Origin: Pseudomonas sp. CBZ-4
Lineage (GTDB): Bacteria; Pseudomonadota; Gammaproteobacteria; Pseudomonadales; Pseudomonadaceae
NCBI RefSeq assembly: GCF_000346755.1
Contig: NZ_ANNV01000098.1
Coordinates: forward strand, 38,867 to 102,866
Direction: 5' to 3'
DNA length: 64,000 bases
Shown: positions 36,823-43,864 of the stretch, one piece after another
Numbering within the stretch: the stretch's first letter is position 1
Layout of the letters: every line of letters starts with the position of its first letter
Notes under the pieces: generated by a model
What the model was told of the DNA's origin: nothing
Databases searched by the model: none
Seen by the model: the letters and a program-made list of their open reading frames with translations, nothing else
Program-made: the position numbers and the translations under genes

Positions 36823-37446
36823 TTAACTGGCGAACGCATCAGCTCCCAGGGCTAAGCGCAGTTGCTGCAAGGACTTCGGGCAGACAGCGCGCAGGGATTC
36901 AGGCTCAGAGGCTGTCCGTATTGAGTACATATCGCCCATCGCCACACGCAGCCATTGAGGCCGGGACCGCATGAGGTATTGCATGGCAACGTAAAGTGCA
37001 GCCAGATACCGCCGCGCCGTCCTTGAGGACGCTCCCAGGTGTTCCCCGATGGTCTCAGCGCTCAGGTCCTCAAGCGTTTCAAGGAGGTCATAGAGAACCT
37101 TGACGGGTAGCTGTTTGGTCCCACCGTGATCCAGACGAGCAACGCCCACAAGGACATCCTCTGACCATGGCTCATAGCGGTCCTGAAAATCGAGGTGACC
37201 ATAGAAAGGGTTCTCAATGATCAAGGGTACGGGCCCCCGACGGCGCACAGCAGGGACCTTAATGAGGGCCTTGAGGTAGTCCGTGGAGTCCTTCGACTCA
37301 TGCGCCAGGGCAGCGGCACGGGCATTGCGCCACGCATCTTTAGGCAGCAGGTCATAAGGCTCATAGCCTCGATAATCGGTTAGCTCAGCGTGTAGGCGTT
37401 GGTAGCCTGCATAGGTGTCACTTCGATAGATTTTTTGCGGGGTCAT
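36823..37446 (-). CDS. Element HTH protein (207 aa)
   Basis: Cytoplasmic protein. Residues about 120-155 (LLETLEDLSAETIGEHLGAS then SRTARRYLAALYVAM) form a clear helix-turn-helix; the N-terminal part is unrecognised. It could be a replication initiator or regulator, since it follows promoter copies 4 and 5 and is the first intact gene of the leftward block. A truncated paralogue lies directly upstream. Confidence 0.65.
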   Translation of the reverse strand: MTPQKIYRSDTYAGYQRLHAELTDYRGYEPYDLLPKDAWRNARAAALAHESKDSTDYLKALIKVPAVRRRGPVPLIIENPFYGHLDFQDRYEPWSEDVLVGVARLDHGGTKQLPVKVLYDLLETLEDLSAETIGEHLGASSRTARRYLAALYVAMQYLMRSRPQWLRVAMGDMYSIRTASEPESLRAVCPKSLQQLRLALGADAFAS

Positions 37447-37500
37447 GGCGGTCCTCTTTGGCGGCGTCCTCAGTGAGGTTTTCTGTGATGGTGTGTGCTT

Positions 37501-37526
37501 CCTACTATATGTGAGGGTTTTAAAGC
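37501..37526 (-). promoter_or_regulatory. T7-group phage RNA polymerase promoter (copy 4)
   Basis: Minus-strand CTTTAAAACCCTCACATATA, then GTAGGA. It lies 55 bp before the 207-aa HTH gene and is the best-conserved copy. Confidence 0.7.
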
Positions 37527-37650
37527 CACGTCACAGCGAAAGCCCCAGCCGTGAAGGGCCAGGGCAGCATTTGAGGCTTGACTGAGAGGTGACCAGAAAG
37601 GAAGGGATGCGACGTGGTGTGTTGCAGTGTGGTGAAACTGGTGAGGTGGT

Positions 37651-37678
37651 GCGGTTATTGTGGGTGGTTTTAAATTGC
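37651..37678 (-). promoter_or_regulatory. T7-group phage RNA polymerase promoter (copy 5)
   Basis: Minus-strand ATTTAAAACCACCCACAATA, between the truncated HTH paralogue and the intact HTH gene. Confidence 0.6.
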
Positions 37679-37709
37679 CGACCCTTGAGGAACTCCTTGA
37701 GCTTGTCCC

Positions 37710-38022
37710 TTATGACCCTGGCCGCGACGTTGCGAGCATCACCAGGTAGAGCGTGTGACCGAGGCCTATCGACGACTCCACCGGGAGCCCCATGCTGTCG
37801 TCTCCTTCGGTCCTAACAGCGGCCATAGTGCCAGTCATCAGGCTCCAGCAATCTCCCTTAACGATATTTCTGGGTGACCCCTTGGGCGTCGTCAAGGTCT
37901 CCCATAGCAGCCCTAAGCTACTTAGACCGGGACTAATCAGCGGTTGCATCGCGACCTCAAGGGCGTTGAGATAACGGCGAGTCATCAGGTAGGACAAGCC
38001 CAGGTGTGAGGTGGATCATGGT
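37710..38022 (-). pseudogene. Truncated paralogue of the HTH protein
   Basis: The frame 37,997-37,710 encodes TRRYLNALEVAMQPL, which matches TARRYLAALYVAMQYL of the 207-aa neighbour, and then similar downstream residues (GDCWSLMTGTMAAVRTEGD versus GDMYSIRTASEPE). Most of the N-terminal domain is missing. An ATG with AGGAGATC upstream at about 38,020 opens a different frame that stops after 20 codons, so the gene appears frameshifted and deleted. Confidence 0.5.
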
Positions 38023-38180
38023 GGTGATCTCCTATAGCTCTCCTTATAGACGGTCACCTTCGACCTACGGCGCTCCAATTTATTGAATCGTTCTTTATTA
38101 TCTGGCTTAGTGGTAGGTGTCGTTCTGGGTGCCTGGTCGCTGAGTCACGCACGCACCGAACATAAGCAAGGAGCATTAGC

Positions 38181-39266
38181 ATGGAATGGCAACCAGTTTT
38201 GAGAGAACTGCATCTGTATGGTGGTGGACGCATTCTGAATGGGATGGATCAAAAAGCTGATCTTCGGCCCAATGCACTGAGTGGGAAGGCCGCGACCTTA
38301 ACTATAAAAAGCTATGGTAGTTTTTATGGTGATGTTAAGCGTTTAGGATTCCAGATAGTCGGATGTGATTTTTTCCACACCGAAGAGCAAGCGAAAAGTT
38401 TCGTCCCTCCCGAGTGGAGGTCAATCAATCCCGCAGCCTCTCCAGAGTGGATATGCACAGACCAAGGACATAATTGGTCATTCATCGCTAATGCCGCATT
38501 TCTACAAAAAAATGGACTATTTTACGATATAGCTTCTCGAATCTCCCATCAAATAAGAGCATGTGAATGGAGATTGAGGCAGTTATCGGAAGCATATTCA
38601 GATCAACTGAACGGGAGATTACTCTCGAAAGCCTTTAAACCCAACGAACGCTTTCTTGATGGTCACACCTCGTTATGTTATTTGGCCTTACAGTCGTTTC
38701 TGGTAGATTCTTGCACTTTAAGAGATTATCTCTCAGAGTTTTACTCAGAGGCGACAATTCGAACGAATGATCCGTCCGCCCCCAAAATCACTGCTTTAAG
38801 TGGCCTATTAAAAATCTGGCGATCTCAGCCGCCTCAGGATAAAGCAGGCAAAGAGCTGAAAGCCTCGTCATCGACCGACAACTGGCTCTACGAACTTGGT
38901 GCATACCGCGATTTAGTCGTCCACGTCGCCCCCTTAGCGAACGCCGCGAAAACTCTACTGGCCTTTACGAAGACAATAGACTTTCATGGTCAGCAGTTGC
39001 CTGCCATACGGCTACCAATCCCATTAAAACCTGCTCAAGTAACTAAAAGCCGAACCACCGGAAAATACTTTGAAGACCCCAACGTAAACTTTGCGCGCGG
39101 CTTAAACTTCATTGGGAGCATGGATTCTTCAAGAGACGCACTCGAATACGCTCATATTTCTATGCAGCAGCTTGGCGCACTTTGCAATTCAATTTCGAGC
39201 ATATCCCCCTTTGCGCCTGAGGTCCCGATCATCACACCAATAGATTTAAAAATCACAAAAGGGTAA
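38181..39266 (+). CDS. HEPN-like protein, candidate defence gene
   Basis: Protein of 361 residues, transcribed opposite to the rest of the element and visibly richer in A+T. Ribosome site AAGGAG eight bases before the ATG. No close family recognised. The predicted helical C-terminal half contains AYRDLVVHVAPLA, with R243 and H248 in the Rx4H spacing of HEPN ribonucleases; conserved HEPN motifs have this YRDxxVH look. HEPN proteins often act as toxins or anti-phage effectors that cleave RNA. Activity is inferred from the motif and from the accessory location. Confidence 0.55.
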   Translation: MEWQPVLRELHLYGGGRILNGMDQKADLRPNALSGKAATLTIKSYGSFYGDVKRLGFQIVGCDFFHTEEQAKSFVPPEWRSINPAASPEWICTDQGHNWSFIANAAFLQKNGLFYDIASRISHQIRACEWRLRQLSEAYSDQLNGRLLSKAFKPNERFLDGHTSLCYLALQSFLVDSCTLRDYLSEFYSEATIRTNDPSAPKITALSGLLKIWRSQPPQDKAGKELKASSSTDNWLYELGAYRDLVVHVAPLANAAKTLLAFTKTIDFHGQQLPAIRLPIPLKPAQVTKSRTTGKYFEDPNVNFARGLNFIGSMDSSRDALEYAHISMQQLGALCNSISSISPFAPEVPIITPIDLKITKG

Positions 39267-39384
39267 TAAGGTCACTTTAATAAATTGAAAGCTTCTATTA
39301 CCTTGGCGAACGGTAGAGCATTGAGATGCGACTAACCTCAGGTTTCCCTCAATGCACTTTCCTCGCGAACCTCTTCAGATCCAT

Positions 39385-39693
39385 TCAGGTCCAGCTTCCC
39401 GGCTTCCTACGATTCTCCTCAGTGGTGGATCTCATGCGTAAGGCTTCTGCATCACGCTCTGACAAAACTTCGAGGACCTCCTTAACTAAAGCATCCTCTT
39501 CAGGTCCTCTCGGGGTCAGGTTATACCACTGAGACAGGAGCCGGGTGGCGTCAATTGCAGCCTCATAGCGAACACCTAAAAGATAGGTCTGCTGGGCAGT
39601 GTCGCGATGCTTTTTATAAGCCGTCCAGACCCAGCCCGAACCCTTCCAGATAGCCAGGGCACTCAATACACTAACCGTAATAGCAACACTCAT
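39385..39693 (-). CDS. Small membrane-anchored protein (102 aa)
   Basis: N-terminal hydrophobic segment (SVAITVSVLSALAIWKGSGW, about residues 2-22) followed by a charged helical cytoplasmic or periplasmic part. Not recognised. It lies in the accessory segment between the HEPN-like gene and the integrase. Confidence 0.5.
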   Translation of the reverse strand: MSVAITVSVLSALAIWKGSGWVWTAYKKHRDTAQQTYLLGVRYEAAIDATRLLSQWYNLTPRGPEEDALVKEVLEVLSERDAEALRMRSTTEENRRKPGSWT

Positions 39694-39747
39694 TGAGGGC
39701 CTCCCAGTGCATCAGTGAGGGCCTAATGGCGCCCCTCCAATATTTCG

Positions 39748-40050
39748 TTAATTAAAATCGTGACGGACCTTGAAGGTAATAGTCCGAGGCGTCTCTTTGG
39801 GCGGCTGATCTTTCAATACAGAGCACTCACCAATTCGATATTTAATCTTTGCTATGCCTTTCCACTCCGGGTACTGCCTACTATTGATCTTAAACGTGCC
39901 GAGCTTGAAGAGTTTACCTCCCCCATCAAAATTTAGCTTATCCGCGAGCTTTAAATGATAGCCCGTGACCTGCACCTTGATATGCCTTCCGTCTTCCAAT
40001 TCGAGTTCAAGCATAAGGTCGTCTATATTATTCATTTGATTGGCTCTCAC
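39748..40050 (-). CDS. Hypothetical protein (100 aa)
   Basis: Soluble protein rich in beta strands (LELELEDGRHIKVQVTGYHL), no family recognised. The start may be the GTG at 40,050 or the ATG at 40,035; neither has a strong ribosome site. Low GC relative to the chromosome, like its neighbours. Confidence 0.5.
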   Translation of the reverse strand: MRANQMNNIDDLMLELELEDGRHIKVQVTGYHLKLADKLNFDGGGKLFKLGTFKINSRQYPEWKGIAKIKYRIGECSVLKDQPPKETPRTITFKVRHDFN

Positions 40051-40352
40051 CTATCCAGCGAACGAGCTTAATCAACAAGCCCTAAAGTTTTTATTCCGAA
40101 ACAGCTAATGCTCCAAGCATACAGAGTGGAATATACGAGAAGAAGTTTGGAAATATACTGTTTGAAGAACAACGAAAATTGAAGCAGCCAGTGCCTTCGA
40201 CAAGAGTACCGCTGGAACAGGTGGCTGAGATTGCTATAGCAGCATTCGCAAACCGTCGAGACAGCAAAGTAATAGTAGCTGGCATAATCACTTCCTTGAT
40301 GATTCTGCGAAACAAGGATGGCAGAACGCCACCCTCATTGAACCGTTTGATA

Positions 40353-40502
40353 TTACACCAGACCAAAAGCCTTATCGAGGGCCTCAGCCATTCGTCGCAC
40401 CTCAACGGAGCTCCCCGCACTATACAGATCCCGAAGTGTACCCCAAGATTGATTCAGCGGCCCCATAGCCACCTAAGCGGCCTTCAAGGCACCGGCCAAT
40501 GT
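40353..40502 (-). pseudogene. Broken C-terminal fragment of a second tyrosine integrase
   Basis: The minus strand reads LAGALKAA-stop then, after a shift, LYSAGSSVEVRRMAEALDKA before a stop at 40,353-40,355. This matches the intact integrase end LAGALKAAEVPVG and LYGAGSAVEVGRMADALVKA. DNA identity is clearly visible by eye over about 130 bases, with a 14-base deletion. It is a decayed relative of the integrase 1 kb away. Confidence 0.8.
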
Positions 40503-40691
40503 TCACAGGGCGTCTCCCACGGTAATACGGACAACGCCCATGGATTCCTCAATGGCTTCCTTCAAGTCAACCACTTCTGTCCGCAGCACCTTCAGCTCGT
40601 CCATTACGGCCTGTGCAAGCGGGTTGGTAGACTCGGCGGCGTCGTAAGAGACAGTCTTGCGGATGGTCGGGAGGATTTCCTCATGACTCAC
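40503..40691 (-). CDS. Small hypothetical protein (62 aa)
   Basis: Begins at a GTG that overlaps the preceding stop (GTGA) and ends right at the broken integrase fragment. The sequence is helical with a heptad-like stretch (LKVLRTEVVDLKEAIEESM), so a short coiled coil is possible. No family recognised. Confidence 0.4.
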   Translation of the reverse strand: MSHEEILPTIRKTVSYDAAESTNPLAQAVMDELKVLRTEVVDLKEAIEESMGVVRITVGDAL

Positions 40692-40963
40692 TCGCGGAAC
40701 GGTTCGGACTGCGTCGCGGTGCCCTTCATGAGCATCCGGTACAGCTCCGACTCGCTGAACAGGATCGAGTTCGACCTCAATACACGGCCCAGTCCATCAT
40801 CTGGAAGACTTGCGGTATGTCCTTCAGTCAGTGCCCGGAGGGCCCGACCTGCACCGTTGACCCGGCGATGGTGCGCGATGGAGTCGCCCGGATACTTCAG
40901 TCCAGCCGCACGCCCCCCCTGAGTCGCCACAAACAACAGATCGTGATCCGGGTGACCGACCAA
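40688..40963 (-). CDS. Doubtful hypothetical protein (91 aa)
   Basis: Open frame just upstream of, and overlapping, the 62-aa gene. It has no clear ribosome site and the composition (many Arg, Gly, His) is not typical of a folded protein. A competing plus-strand frame overlaps it. Listed only because of the GTGA coupling. Confidence 0.2.
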   Translation of the reverse strand: MVGHPDHDLLFVATQGGRAAGLKYPGDSIAHHRRVNGAGRALRALTEGHTASLPDDGLGRVLRSNSILFSESELYRMLMKGTATQSEPFRE

Positions 40964-40985
40964 GACATCCAGCTCGATGCAAATC

Positions 40986-41366
40986 TCAGTGGAAGAACAA
41001 CTTATACAGACCGAAGAGCCCCAAGGCGACGAAGATATAGAAGGCTACTTGGACTCCTTTTTTCGTTACTTTTCGGTTAATTACACCGAGCTCATCGAAA
41101 AAGTAAGAGACAAATGAGTCGGAGTCGATGTCCATCTGATCACCCGTTTCCCAGAAAGCTGCAATAGCTTCCCCGTGCTTTATTCGGGCAAGATTAGAAG
41201 TGGTCTCGTTTCTATCATCCAGTTTGAGCTGATCCTGAATAAAGCACTGCCAAGCCATGATGCGAGCCGTCTTTTCACCAAGAGAGCTGAGCTGGTCTAC
41301 CACCACTGCTCGCTCATGAAGCTCCTTATTTACCTTCGCAAGTCCATATAGCTCAAGGTTTCGCAT
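40986..41366 (-). CDS. Tail-anchored hypothetical protein (126 aa)
   Basis: A helical, charged cytoplasmic part (residues 1-100) and one C-terminal hydrophobic span (VAFYIFVALGLFGLYKLFF). Not recognised. GGAGG lies upstream of the ATG. It is just downstream of the integrase on the same strand. A role in immunity or superinfection exclusion would fit a small membrane protein here but is unproven. Confidence 0.55.
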   Translation of the reverse strand: MRNLELYGLAKVNKELHERAVVVDQLSSLGEKTARIMAWQCFIQDQLKLDDRNETTSNLARIKHGEAIAAFWETGDQMDIDSDSFVSYFFDELGVINRKVTKKGVQVAFYIFVALGLFGLYKLFFH

Positions 41367-41402
41367 AGCGCCTCCATTCGAAACCCCGATGATACCATTT
41401 GG

Positions 41403-42836
41403 CTATTGAAGTGCCTTCACCAGTGCATCAGCCATACGACCCACCTCAACAGCACTCCCCGCTCCATACAGGTCATAACTGATAGACCCCGAAGCGTGCC
41501 CCAAGATGGTCTCAGCGGTTCCCACAGGCACCTCAGCGGCCTTCAAGGCACCGGCCAGCGAGTGACGCAACGAGTGGAAGGTCTGGGTCCGATCAGCGTT
41601 CAACGTCAGGACCTCCCTTAGCGCCCCATTGAGCACGTTCGAGAACTGACCGGCTCCCAGTGTGAACAGCCGGGAGTCTGCCTTTCCGACAAACTCAAGG
41701 AACGCCTGAAGATCGAAACCGTAAGCGCCATCAGTCAGCGGCACAACACGGAGAGCATTCTTGGTCTTGGCTGTCTTGCCATCGTTCCTGTTGATGTCGA
41801 TGACCCAGATACCAGCGACCTGTTTAACGTCAGCCTTGGTCAACTGCCTGAGTTCCTCAATACGGGTCCCAGTGATCACCCCAAGGGACAACGCCCAGCG
41901 CTGCCAAGCGTCCACTGGAAGCGACTTAGCGTAAGCCATCAGGGCCTTTACCTGATCCTGAGAGAGCGCCTCACGGGAGCTGTCAGCGCCTTTCGTTGGC
42001 TTCAGACCCTTATCAAAACTCTTGTCGAGGTATCCGTTATTCACAGCCCAATCCATGACAGTCGATAGCCGGGTCAGCTGCTTCTTAACCGTCGAAGGCT
42101 TACGGTCCTCAAGGAGCTTGTCCCGAAGGTTCTTCATGTCCTCCCGTGTGTGGGTCTTCATGTCCAAGTCGCCAAGGATCGTGCCGATAGCCTCACACGA
42201 TGACTTCACGTCCCGCATGGTGCTGTCCTGAATGCTGTCTTTGCGTTCCGCCATGTAGAGCCCAGAGAGGACCTTGAATGTCAGCCCTGAAAGAGCACTT
42301 ACAGATAAGGGCAGGGAAAGAGCCACAGACGTGCTACAAGATTCGCCATTGAGGTCCTTAACGATCTCGACCAGTTTCCCCGACCGGCCCCGCATACGCT
42401 CCTGAGAGGCCTCAAGGATCTCAAGGGCCTTACTGACTGCTCGTTGCTGATTGATGCTCAGGGGCAACTGTGCGGACGCCTTACGGAGCGCCAAGTGATG
42501 CTCATCGTTGATCATCTCGTAAGCGACCAGTGAACTGTCACCGTGTGCCATCGTCAGGTTGTACTCAGCGATGTCGATCAAGCGCTCACGGAGTGAGTCC
42601 CATGACGCCTCAGGGTTGTCCAAGTGGTAAGCCTTGAGGGTCGAGAGGATGTCGTCGGAGATGGTCATTGCGGTGGCCTTGTCGGTAGTCCTGAGTGACA
42701 GCGTGAAGAAGCCCTTAACGGTTCCTTGAGGGCGAAGGCGAAGGTAATAGCGACCAGACCGGCGATAGTGGTACGGCTTGGCGAGCGCAGTTTGTAACAG
42801 GTTTGTCCCACTTGGGGAGCGGTGGTTGACGATCAT
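41403..42836 (-). CDS. int: Tyrosine site-specific integrase
   Basis: Protein of 477 residues: N-terminal arm-binding and core-binding domains (about 20-280) and C-terminal catalytic domain. Catalytic residues are visible: R325 in GTRIEEL, H421 and R424 in HSLRH, H447 in LGHAS and the nucleophile Y457 in SYDLYG. It lies at the right end of the element, reading inward, 43 bp from the attR core; candidate arm sites overlap its start. It should catalyse integration at the nadB core. Confidence 0.93.
   Translation of the reverse strand: MIVNHRSPSGTNLLQTALAKPYHYRRSGRYYLRLRPQGTVKGFFTLSLRTTDKATAMTISDDILSTLKAYHLDNPEASWDSLRERLIDIAEYNLTMAHGDSSLVAYEMINDEHHLALRKASAQLPLSINQQRAVSKALEILEASQERMRGRSGKLVEIVKDLNGESCSTSVALSLPLSVSALSGLTFKVLSGLYMAERKDSIQDSTMRDVKSSCEAIGTILGDLDMKTHTREDMKNLRDKLLEDRKPSTVKKQLTRLSTVMDWAVNNGYLDKSFDKGLKPTKGADSSREALSQDQVKALMAYAKSLPVDAWQRWALSLGVITGTRIEELRQLTKADVKQVAGIWVIDINRNDGKTAKTKNALRVVPLTDGAYGFDLQAFLEFVGKADSRLFTLGAGQFSNVLNGALREVLTLNADRTQTFHSLRHSLAGALKAAEVPVGTAETILGHASGSISYDLYGAGSAVEVGRMADALVKALQ
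42791..42810 (+). other. Candidate integrase arm-binding sites, right
   Basis: TTTGTAACAG then TTTGTCCCA, the same words and order as at 30,145-30,175, here within the first codons of int. Binding there could also repress int. Confidence 0.45.
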
Positions 42837-42878
42837 CGGCTGAAACCCCTGTATCCATTGGGTTTAGCCTCAAAGGGT

Positions 42879-42896
42879 CGAGTTCTACAGCAACTA
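42879..42896 (+). other. attR core
   Basis: CGAGTTCTACAGCAACTA, identical to the left copy, at the junction with the displaced native nadB end. Confidence 0.85.
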
Positions 42897-43071
42897 TAAA
42901 GTCAGCCGCGACCTGATCGAGTTGCGCAACCTGGCCCAAGTGGCGGAACTGATGATCCGCTCCGCCATGGAACGCAAGGAAAGCCGAGGCCTGCATTACA
43001 CCCTCGACTACCCGGACATGCTGCCCGAGGCCCGCGACACTATCCTGGTGCCAACCACCTACGGCGACTGA
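42879..43071 (+). pseudogene. nadB: Displaced native 3' end of nadB
   Basis: From 42,880 the frame encodes 63 residues starting [18 protein letters not shown] and ending LVPTTYGD before TGA at 43,069-43,071. This is the original NadB C-terminus, separated from its gene by the insertion. It has no start of its own. Its codons match host usage, unlike the replacement at 29,921-30,103. Its last 32 bases overlap the convergent ygfX gene. Confidence 0.92.
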
Positions 43072-43486
43072 ACTTCAAGCGCACCCGCAGGCGCCGATGC
43101 AGATCGGCAGCCTGCGAATCGGCCGGCACACAGATCGAACGCACCCACCACTGCCCCGGCACGCGATAACGCAGCACCACGATCAACGGCAACGCCAGGC
43201 TGTCGGGACGCAACTGCACGCCATGCCAGCCACGCGCCGCGCTCCACAACTGCCAGCCGCTTTCATCGCGGCGCAGGCCACGAACCGACGAACGGTGAGT
43301 CAGCAGCACATGGCGCGGCAAAACCCAGGCGGCATGCGCCAGGCACACCAGCACGCCGAGGCTTGAATAAGGCAGGTCGAGGGACAACAGCGCACCCAGC
43401 GCGAACAGCTGGGCAAGGAGATACGCCGCCAGCAACAGCCGTGAGGCCTGCCAGCGGCATTCAAACGTATTACTTGGGCTGGACAC
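43040..43486 (-). CDS. ygfX: YgfX-like membrane protein
   Basis: Protein of 148 residues. Two adjacent hydrophobic spans near residues 17-60 followed by a soluble C-terminal beta-rich domain ([21 protein letters not shown]). This is the YgfX (CptA) pattern; the E. coli protein interacts with cytoskeletal proteins and pairs with sdhE. Its start overlaps the sdhE stop by 17 bp. Confidence 0.8.
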   Translation of the reverse strand: MSSPSNTFECRWQASRLLLAAYLLAQLFALGALLSLDLPYSSLGVLVCLAHAAWVLPRHVLLTHRSSVRGLRRDESGWQLWSAARGWHGVQLRPDSLALPLIVVLRYRVPGQWWVRSICVPADSQAADLHRRLRVRLKFSRRRWLAPG

Positions 43487-43724
43487 GATCCAGGATCATC
43501 CGAACCATGCGCTGCAGCTCAGGGTCTTCCGATTCGGCGCGTTCCATGAACCAGCCGAACATGTCCTGGTCTTCGCACGTCAGCAGCCGGACGTAGAGGT
43601 CGCGGTCCACCTTGTCGAGCGTCGCGTAGACCTCCTTGGTGAAAGGCACCAGCAACACATCCAACTCCAGCATGCCGCGACGGCTGTGCCAGTAGAGGCG
43701 ATTGATTTCTACATCTTCGACCAT
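43470..43724 (-). CDS. sdhE: FAD assembly factor SdhE (YgfY/CptB)
   Basis: Protein of 84 residues. The conserved [10 protein letters not shown] motif of SdhE proteins is near residue 17. It promotes covalent flavin attachment to succinate dehydrogenase and fumarate reductase. The start at 43,724 has GGAG upstream; the longer frame is not family-like. Operon with ygfX. Confidence 0.92.
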   Translation of the reverse strand: MVEDVEINRLYWHSRRGMLELDVLLVPFTKEVYATLDKVDRDLYVRLLTCEDQDMFGWFMERAESEDPELQRMVRMILDRVQPK

Positions 43725-43864
43725 GGAGCGCTCCTCAAATAGGCGGCAAGTATACAGGCCCGGCCGCACCGGAACAGTCGGCTTTGGTCGCCCCATACGG
43801 AAACTATCCATTTGCCGGGCGCCCCTCTATGATGCACCCATGACTTTTTGACCTGCGATGACCC

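Larger units (their letters stand above)
29920..42896. mobile_element. Integrated phage-satellite-like element in nadB
   Basis: About 12.96 kb bounded by an 18-bp direct repeat (29,920-29,937 and 42,879-42,896). It contains a tyrosine integrase at the right end, a leftward block of phage-style genes, a capsid-like protein, five T7-group RNA-polymerase promoters and accessory genes. It lacks recognisable terminase, portal, tail, phage RNA polymerase and DNA polymerase genes. Base composition is lower in GC than the flanks. Alternative: a heavily deleted temperate T7-like prophage. Confidence 0.85.

Noticed and set aside
40091..40420. Minus-strand frame of 109 codons
   Set aside because: Its first part lies inside the integrase relic region and the rest shows no domain or ribosome site good enough to call.
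40179..40922. Plus-strand open frame of 247 codons
   Set aside because: It runs antisense through the broken integrase fragment and the small minus-strand genes; residues look random and no ribosome site is seen.
29920..42896. Complete T7-like prophage
   Set aside because: No frame long enough for an RNA polymerase, DNA polymerase, portal, tail proteins or terminase; only promoters and a capsid-like gene are present.
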